From Hydrogenophaga sp. (GTDB lineage Bacteria; Pseudomonadota; Gammaproteobacteria; Burkholderiales; Burkholderiaceae_C), in NCBI GenBank assembly GCA_018335615.1, contig JAGXRS010000290.1, forward strand, positions 1-10,595: DNA of 10,595 nt, in the 5' to 3' direction. Each line of letters opens with the position of its first letter. The first letter of the stretch is position 1. The notes under the pieces are model-generated. The model had not been told where the DNA came from, did no database searches, and saw nothing but the letters and a program-made list of their open reading frames with translations. The position numbers and the translations under genes were made by a program. Below are positions 6,099-10,595 of the stretch, in pieces.

Positions 6099-6118
6099 CG
6101 CCTGCTGAAGGCGTTTTT
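6099..6118 (+). other. Terminator-like hairpin in the leader of the lipoprotein gene
   Basis: CGCCT at 6099-6103 and AGGCG at 6109-6113 form a 5-bp stem with loop GCTGA, directly followed by TTTTT (6114-6118). It ends only five bases before the Shine-Dalgarno AAGGG (6124-6128) of the lipoprotein gene. No + strand gene upstream needs a terminator here, because the left neighbour lies on the other strand. It may be an attenuator or block read-through antisense to nodI, or it may be chance: the stem is short. Confidence 0.35.
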
Positions 6119-6134
6119 CAACCAAGGGATGATC

Positions 6135-7064
6135 ATGACAAAGACACGTATGGCGTTGGCGCTGGGAACGGCGCTGGCCTTGTTCGGCTGCGGCGGCGGC
6201 GGGGGTGACGCGGAGTCCAAGGCGCGGGTGCCGCTGTCCACCGCCAATTACGACGATGTGGCCTCCGCTGTTGTGGACAGCGTCAGTGGCACGGGACCGA
6301 TCTTCGATGCATTTGATTTTGTGGTCGAGGATACCGGGCCGACCGAACCCACGCGTTCACCCTACGCGGCCTTGGGCACGGGCCAGATGGGGCCGATCGC
6401 GGCCTTTGCCTTGCGGCAACTCCGCGCCGGGCCTCAGGCGCGTGAGGCTGCCCTGGCCGTGGAAACCGAGACCGTGCGCTGTGCCAGCGGCTCGCTGCAG
6501 GTGACCGTCAACGATGCCGACAACAACGACGAAGTGTCGGCGGGTGACAGCGTCACGCTCCTGGCCAGCCAGTGCGTGTTCGAGACGGGGCAGCCCGCCG
6601 TGAACGGCAGCCTGTCGCTGCGGGTGAACTCGATTCAGTTCGACCGGTACGGTGAGGTGAGCAGCGCGGGTGTCGGCCTGAACTTCACGCAGTTCAGCAT
6701 CGGCGACCTCACCCTCAATGGCGCGGCCACGGTGTCGGCCAGTGGCGGCGATGTGACGCTGGCCTACCGCCATCTCACGGCCCGTGTGGACGACCAGTCC
6801 CTGGTCTACAACTACACGCTGACGGTGCGTCAGGGGAGCCTGGCTGTGAACGGCAGCCTGAGCCTCAACGACAGCACCTACCGGCTGTCGACCCTGCAGC
6901 CGATCAGCATGGGACGCGTGTACCCCAATGGTGGGCAGCTGAAGATCACCGATGGCCATGGGGCCTATGTGTTGTCGAATTTACAGCCGTCGGGCTATGT
7001 CAACCGCCTGTTCCTGGCGGGTGATGACCTGGTGGACGCCACCGGCCCCTTGCACCCCTGGTGA
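6135..7064 (+). CDS. Putative lipoprotein of unknown function with EF-hand-like loop
   Basis: This 309-residue protein starts with a basic n-region and hydrophobic segment ending in LALFGC, followed by GGGGG. Cys19 is the likely lipidated residue, although Phe at -2 is unusual for a lipobox. The mature part is rich in Ser, Thr, Asn, Gly and Val in alternating patterns, suggesting beta structure. Residues 127-138 (DADNNDEVSAGD) place acidic or amide side chains at positions 1, 3, 5 and 12 of an EF-hand/dockerin-type calcium loop. Cys116 and Cys147 flank this loop and could form a disulfide. The octapeptide AVNGSLSL occurs twice, at 155-162 and 237-244. I do not recognise the family beyond a general resemblance to betaproteobacterial lipoproteins. 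The ATG at 6135 was preferred to 6129 because AAGGG (6124-6128) is 6 bases away from the former and abuts the latter. It is transcribed alone and ends at a strong terminator. Confidence 0.82.
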   Translation: MTKTRMALALGTALALFGCGGGGGDAESKARVPLSTANYDDVASAVVDSVSGTGPIFDAFDFVVEDTGPTEPTRSPYAALGTGQMGPIAAFALRQLRAGPQAREAALAVETETVRCASGSLQVTVNDADNNDEVSAGDSVTLLASQCVFETGQPAVNGSLSLRVNSIQFDRYGEVSSAGVGLNFTQFSIGDLTLNGAATVSASGGDVTLAYRHLTARVDDQSLVYNYTLTVRQGSLAVNGSLSLNDSTYRLSTLQPISMGRVYPNGGQLKITDGHGAYVLSNLQPSGYVNRLFLAGDDLVDATGPLHPW

Positions 7065-7105
7065 CGTTGATGAGGGGCTCGCGCTGTCACCGACGGACCC
7101 TGCAG

Positions 7106-7132
7106 AAACGCCGCTTCATGCGGCGTTTTTTT
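7106..7132 (+). terminator. Strong intrinsic terminator after the lipoprotein gene
   Basis: AAACGCCGC (7106-7114) pairs with GCGGCGTTT (7120-7128) around the 5-base loop TTCAT, and the T-run spans 7126-7132. The perfect GC-rich stem with seven Ts, about 40 bp after the stop codon at 7064, is a textbook rho-independent terminator. The A-run before the stem is only three bases, so it would work less well in the minus direction. Confidence 0.92.
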
Positions 7133-7148
7133 CGTCGATGCCCTCCCG

Positions 7149-7178
7149 TTTCGGGTTCGACAGCCCGGCAGGGATAAT
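7149..7178 (+). promoter_or_regulatory. Candidate promoter of psd-purT
   Basis: GATAAT at 7173-7178 is a good -10 box in an otherwise GC-rich stretch. The best -35 at normal distance is the weak TTTCGG at 7149-7154 (18-bp spacing). A start near 7185 would give a leader of about 25 bases before the psd GTG. Lies just after the lipoprotein terminator, as expected for a new transcription unit. Confidence 0.45.
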
Positions 7179-7208
7179 CCCGGCGTTGCATTCAAGGGTC
7201 CTTTGCCT

Positions 7209-8090
7209 GTGTCCAAGTCTTTCACCGTCGCCCTGCAGTACCTGCTGCCCAAGCGCGCCCTGACCGAATTCGCGGGCTGGTGTGCCCATTCCCAAGCCGC
7301 CTGGTGGGTGCACAACGTCATTCCCTGGTTCATCAGGCGCTATGGCGTGAACATGCAGGAGGCGGCCAACCCGGACCCGCGCAGCTACGCCACTTTCAAC
7401 GAATTTTTCACGCGGGCGCTGCGCCCCGGTGCCCGGCCGCTGGCCGGCAGCGATTTCGTCTGCCCGGTGGACGGCGCCATCAGCCAGGTGGGCCCGATCC
7501 GGCACGACCAGATTTTTCAGGCCAAGGGCCACTACTACAGCACCCGCGCGCTGGTGGGCGGTGACGCGGAACTGGCGGCGCAGTTCAACGACGGCACGTT
7601 TGCCACCATCTACCTCAGCCCCAAGGATTACCACCGCATCCACATGCCAGCCGCGGCACGGCTGCGCCGCATGATTTACGTGCCGGGCGACCTGTTCTCG
7701 GTGAACCCCGACACGGCGCGTGGCGTGCCGGGGCTGTTTGCGCGCAACGAGCGGGTGGTGTGCGTGTTCGACGCGCCGCACGGCGCTCAGGACACGCGCC
7801 CCTTCGTGCTGGTGCTGGTGGGCGCCACCATCGTCGGCAGCATGGCGACGACCTGGCACGGCGTGGTGAACCCGCCGCGCACCCGCGACGTGCGCGAGTG
7901 GCGCTACGACGACCAGGCCCTGCAGCTGGGCCGCGGCGAGGAAATGGGCCGTTTCCTGCTGGGCTCCACCGTGGTGATGCTCTGGCCGAAAGACACCATT
8001 GAACTCAACCCCGGCTGGACCCCTGGCCAGATGGTGGCCATGGGCGAGGCCATGGGCTCGGCCGTGCGGCCCGCCGGCACATCCCTTTGA
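7209..8090 (+). CDS. psd: Phosphatidylserine decarboxylase proenzyme
   Basis: Converts phosphatidylserine to phosphatidylethanolamine at the inner membrane, the last step of PE synthesis. The proenzyme cleaves itself and turns the serine of its LGST motif into the pyruvoyl cofactor. Counting from GTG at 7209 the protein has 293 residues. LGST is at 251-254, so cleavage is before Ser253. Asp88 (CPVDGA) and His145 (YHRIHMP, 141-147) complete the Asp-His-Ser self-processing triad known from E. coli Psd. Other family blocks are YATFNEFFTRALRPGARP (60-77), VPGDLFSVNP (158-167) and FARNERVVCVF (177-187). I preferred GTG at 7209 because AAGGG (7194-7198) is 10 bases upstream; TTG at 7203 adds two residues and is only 4 bases from AAGGG. 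The overall length fits the bacterial type I enzyme. purT follows after 20 bp, suggesting co-transcription. Confidence 0.96.
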   Translation: MSKSFTVALQYLLPKRALTEFAGWCAHSQAAWWVHNVIPWFIRRYGVNMQEAANPDPRSYATFNEFFTRALRPGARPLAGSDFVCPVDGAISQVGPIRHDQIFQAKGHYYSTRALVGGDAELAAQFNDGTFATIYLSPKDYHRIHMPAAARLRRMIYVPGDLFSVNPDTARGVPGLFARNERVVCVFDAPHGAQDTRPFVLVLVGATIVGSMATTWHGVVNPPRTRDVREWRYDDQALQLGRGEEMGRFLLGSTVVMLWPKDTIELNPGWTPGQMVAMGEAMGSAVRPAGTSL

Positions 8091-8110
8091 CCCTATCAGG
8101 AACGACACAC

Positions 8111-9361
8111 ATGACCACCATCGGAACCCCCCTGTCCCCCTCGGCCACACGCGTCATGCTGCTGGGCTCGGGCGAGCTCGGCAAGGAAGTGCTCATCGCG
8201 CTGCAGCGCCTGGGCGTGGAAACCATCGCGGTGGACCGCTACGAGCACGCCCCCGGCCAGCAGGTGGCGCACCACGCGCACACCATCACCATGAGCGACC
8301 CGGCCCAGCTGGCGGCGCTGATCGAGGCCGAGCGCCCGCACCTGGTGGTGCCCGAGATCGAGGCGATTGCCACGCCCGCGCTGCAGGAGCTGGAGGCCGC
8401 GGGCGTGGTGCGCGTGGTGCCCACGGCCCGCGCCGCGCGCCTGACCATGGACCGCGAAGGCATCCGCCGCCTGGCCGCTGAAACCCTGGGCCTGCCGACC
8501 AGCCCCTACCGCTTCTGCGATTCGCTGGATGAACTGCAGGCGGCGATTGACGGCGCCGACGGCCAGCCCGGCATTGGCTACCCCTGCATCGTCAAGCCGG
8601 TGATGAGCAGCAGCGGCAAGGGCCAGAGCAAGATCGACGGCCCCGCCGATGTGCAGACCGCCTGGGATTACGCCATGGCCGGTGGTCGCGTCGGCCCCGG
8701 CCGGATCATCGTCGAAGGCTTCATCGACTTCGATTACGAAATCACCCAGCTCACCGTGCGCGCCCGCGGCGCCGGTGGCGAGATTGAGACCCACTTCTGC
8801 GACCCCATCGGCCATGTGCAGGTGAGCGGCGACTACGTGGAAAGCTGGCAACCGCACCCGATGACGCCGGCCGCGCAGGCCGAGTCGCGTCGCATTGCGA
8901 AAGCCGTCACCGACGACCTGGGCCAGGGCCTGAACGGTGAGCCCTCGGGCCTGGGCCTCTACGGCGTGGAGCTGTTCGTCAAGGGCGACCAGGTGTGGTT
9001 CAGCGAGGTCAGCCCGCGCCCGCACGACACCGGCATGGTGACCATGATCACGCAGTGGCAGAACGAATTCGAGCTGCACGCGCGCGCCATCCTCGGTCTG
9101 CCGGTGAGCGCGGCGCTCAAGAGCCCGGGCGCCAGCGCCGTGATCTACGGCGGCGTGGACGCTCGCGGCATCGTGTTCAAGGGCGTGGACGAGGCCCTGC
9201 GCGTGCCCAACAGCGACATCCGCCTGTTCGGCAAGCCCGAGAGTTTCACCAGGCGCCGCATGGGCGTGGCGCTGGTGCACGACGCGGATGTGGACGTGGC
9301 GCGCACGCAGGCGAAGCTCGCCGCCAGCCTGGTGAAGCCTGGGCTGCCACCACAGGCTTGA
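8111..9361 (+). CDS. purT: Formate-dependent phosphoribosylglycinamide formyltransferase (GAR transformylase 2)
   Basis: PurT uses ATP and formate, through formyl phosphate, to formylate glycinamide ribonucleotide in purine synthesis, an alternative to the folate-dependent PurN. This cytosolic ATP-grasp protein has 416 residues, against 392 in E. coli. Landmarks are RVMLLGSGELGKEV (14-27), VDRYEHAP (41-48), VVPEIEAIAT (79-88), LTMDREGIRRLAAE (111-124), the ATP-binding YPCIVKPVMSSSGKGQS (157-173), ESWQPHPM (244-251), and EVSPRPHDTGMVTM (299-312), which carries metal and phosphate contacts. The size difference comes from a few insertions, the clearest near GQGLNGEPSGLG (271-282), just before LYGVELF. 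The ATG at 8111 is supported by AGGAA (8098-8102) at 8-base spacing and by alignment to the E. coli N-terminus. It lies 20 bp after psd; the pairing has no obvious pathway logic. It converges with tamB. Confidence 0.97.
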   Translation: MTTIGTPLSPSATRVMLLGSGELGKEVLIALQRLGVETIAVDRYEHAPGQQVAHHAHTITMSDPAQLAALIEAERPHLVVPEIEAIATPALQELEAAGVVRVVPTARAARLTMDREGIRRLAAETLGLPTSPYRFCDSLDELQAAIDGADGQPGIGYPCIVKPVMSSSGKGQSKIDGPADVQTAWDYAMAGGRVGPGRIIVEGFIDFDYEITQLTVRARGAGGEIETHFCDPIGHVQVSGDYVESWQPHPMTPAAQAESRRIAKAVTDDLGQGLNGEPSGLGLYGVELFVKGDQVWFSEVSPRPHDTGMVTMITQWQNEFELHARAILGLPVSAALKSPGASAVIYGGVDARGIVFKGVDEALRVPNSDIRLFGKPESFTRRRMGVALVHDADVDVARTQAKLAASLVKPGLPPQA

Positions 9362-9470
9362 CGGTTTGGGTGCGGGTGCGGGTGCGGGCGATGTGGGCTG
9401 ACCGGACGGGTTACCCAGGCAAACCGCGCCGCACACAGCCCGTGAACGGCACGCCCGCGCGGTGCTTCGT
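9362..9470. other. Convergent intergenic region with hexamer repeat and inverted repeats
   Basis: This 109-bp gap separates the convergent purT and tamB stop codons. It contains three tandem GGGTGC units (9368-9385) followed by GGGCGA. Two longer-range inverted pairs are visible: CGGTTTG (9362-9368) with CAAACCG (9420-9426), and GGGCTG (9395-9400) with CAGCCC (9436-9441). Their order is interleaved, so both could form together only as a pseudoknot. No T-run follows, so I cannot name a normal intrinsic terminator for either gene. Confidence 0.4.
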
Positions 9471-10595
9471 TCAGTCGTAGCGCAATGTGAAGATGAGGTC
9501 GATGGCGTTTTCCTCACCCGCGCGGGCGCGCAGGGTGAGGCGTCGCGAGATGTCGTAGAACACCGAGACCGTGCCCATGGCGCCGGCCAGGCTGCGCTCG
9601 TAGCTCAGGTAGAGATCGTTGGAAATGCGCTTGCCCAGCGTCAGTGCGGCCGATGTCGTGCTGCCGTCGGCACTGGACGCCGGGGCACGGAAACCCAGTT
9701 CGTCCAGGCCGAAGACGCCGGCCAGCCCACCATCCAGGCCGCCGCTGTTGCCGGCCAGCAGGGCCATGGCGGCCTGTTGCAGCACGGCGGCTTCGGCGCC
9801 AGCGCCGGTGGCGGGGCGGCCCAGCACCAGCCAGGCGAGCTTTTCGCTGTCGGGCAGCTCGGGGTCGGAGAACAGCCGCACCCGCGGCAGCTGGGCGGTG
9901 CCGGTGATCTGCACGCCCACGCGCTGGGTCACGTTGCCCTGTTGCGGCCGCACCGCCAGGACATCGAGCGTGGGGTTGTCGTAGGGGCCGGCGAACCGCA
10001 GCACCCCGGTTTCGATGCTGAGCTGCTGGCCGTAGGCCCGGTAGCTGCCGCTGACAGTGCGCACCTCGCCCAGCACGCGGGGGGTGGACGAACCGGGCGT
10101 GCTGCGCACGCTCAGCTGGCCGGTCAGGCGCGTCTGCAGGCCGCGCCCCCGTACCTCGAACTGGTCGCCCAGGTCCACATTCACCAGGACGTCGGGCTCG
10201 ACCGGCACGGCGTCGGGGTCCTCCAGCTCGCGGGTGCCGCGCACCACCACGTCGGCGCCCAGCGTGGGCTTGGTTTCGTCGGGCAGCACGATCAGGGCCG
10301 AGTCCACGTTGAGCTGTCCGCGCACCACCAGCCGCGGACCCGCCAGCTGGGCGTTGACCTGACCCGAGACCGCGAGGCGCCGATCGGCACGGTTGGACAC
10401 GCGCAACCGCGTCGCCGTGGCCTGCAGTTCGATGAAGGGCTGGCGCAGCGCGCTGCCGGGCACGGCGCGCCACTCGGCACTGCCGGTGGCTTCCAGCGTG
10501 CCCCGGGGTTCTGCGCCTCGCGGTCCCTGCAGGGTGAAGCGCTGGATGATGACGCGCTCACCCGCCAGCGTGGCCCGCAGGCTGCCATCGGAGAA
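9471..10595 (-). CDS. tamB: C-terminal part of translocation and assembly module subunit TamB (partial)
   Basis: The minus-strand frame is open from the window edge to the TGA at 9473-9471, giving 374 residues without the N-terminus. TamB is a very long inner-membrane-anchored, periplasm-spanning beta-helical protein that works with outer-membrane TamA in autotransporter assembly and is also implicated in phospholipid transport to the outer membrane. The fragment shows the DUF490/TamB C-terminal domain: repeated short beta strands of alternating polar and hydrophobic residues (LVVRGQLNVDSALI), GSYRAYGQQLSIETGVLRFAG, LFSDPELPDSEKLAWLVLGR, and the terminal block LTLGKRISNDLYLSYERSLAG ending in IDLIFTLRYD. 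The reading continues upstream of the GTG at 10463, which is therefore internal and not a start. tamA would be expected further upstream, beyond the right edge. It converges on purT. Confidence 0.93.
   Translation of the reverse strand, partial: FSDGSLRATLAGERVIIQRFTLQGPRGAEPRGTLEATGSAEWRAVPGSALRQPFIELQATATRLRVSNRADRRLAVSGQVNAQLAGPRLVVRGQLNVDSALIVLPDETKPTLGADVVVRGTRELEDPDAVPVEPDVLVNVDLGDQFEVRGRGLQTRLTGQLSVRSTPGSSTPRVLGEVRTVSGSYRAYGQQLSIETGVLRFAGPYDNPTLDVLAVRPQQGNVTQRVGVQITGTAQLPRVRLFSDPELPDSEKLAWLVLGRPATGAGAEAAVLQQAAMALLAGNSGGLDGGLAGVFGLDELGFRAPASSADGSTTSAALTLGKRISNDLYLSYERSLAGAMGTVSVFYDISRRLTLRARAGEENAIDLIFTLRYD

Noticed and set aside
8096..9517. A 473-codon minus-strand open frame opposite purT.
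   Set aside because: Antisense shadow of a highly conserved gene, with no recognisable motif.
10461..10463. GTG as the start of a separate short gene at the right edge.
   Set aside because: The same frame stays open to the window edge and reads as continuous TamB sequence, so the codon is internal.
1..10595. Defence islands, CRISPR arrays, prophage, insertion sequences, tRNA or rRNA genes.
   Set aside because: Reading both strands showed no direct-repeat arrays, transposase or integrase motifs, or tRNA-like cloverleaf sequences; the genes have uniform codon bias and look like core chromosome.

Overview
The window looks like ordinary chromosomal DNA of a high-GC betaproteobacterium, most likely Burkholderiales/Comamonadaceae (Hydrogenophaga-like). 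That assignment is inference. It rests on the strong G/C bias at third codon positions, on protein sequences that read like that family's Psd, PurT, TamB and SrkA, and on a copy of the inverted repeat built on the core CCGTTCGGGCTGAGCC, which I remember as widespread in Comamonadaceae genomes.

Layout, left to right. Positions 1-95 (-) hold the N-terminus of a SrkA/YihE-like kinase, divergent from a class I SAM-dependent methyltransferase (135-1049, +). Next is a tight two-gene operon: a short CPA2-type cation:proton antiporter homologue (1266-2456, +) followed after 3 bp by a YbdK-type carboxylate-amine (glutamate-cysteine) ligase (2460-3590, +), ending in a stem-loop region. A small 84-residue protein of unknown function (3759-4013, +) comes next and converges with an ABC exporter operon on the minus strand. 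That operon is a NodI-like ATPase (5083-6027) followed by a NodJ-like permease (4074-4901), with a REP-like inverted repeat between them. Divergent from it is a putative lipoprotein with one EF-hand-like loop (6135-7064, +), closed by a strong intrinsic terminator. Then comes a psd-purT gene pair (7209-8090 and 8111-9361, +) for phosphatidylethanolamine synthesis and formate-dependent purine synthesis. The window ends with the C-terminal part of TamB (9471-10595, -), converging on purT.

Most genes are envelope or housekeeping functions: lipid synthesis (psd), outer-membrane protein/lipid transport (tamB), an ABC exporter, a lipoprotein and an ion antiporter. I saw no mobile-element genes, phage genes, CRISPR arrays, tRNA or rRNA. 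I do not see a clear new multi-gene system. The most interesting points are: (a) translational coupling of the antiporter homologue to a glutathione-like peptide ligase, which recalls thiol-gated KefB/KefC efflux, together with loss of the usual ion-binding aspartate in the antiporter; (b) the lipoprotein with its EF-hand-like loop and duplicated segment; (c) the uncharacterised 84-residue protein with its own candidate promoter; (d) structured non-coding stretches at 3601-3653, 4950-5076 and 6099-6118.
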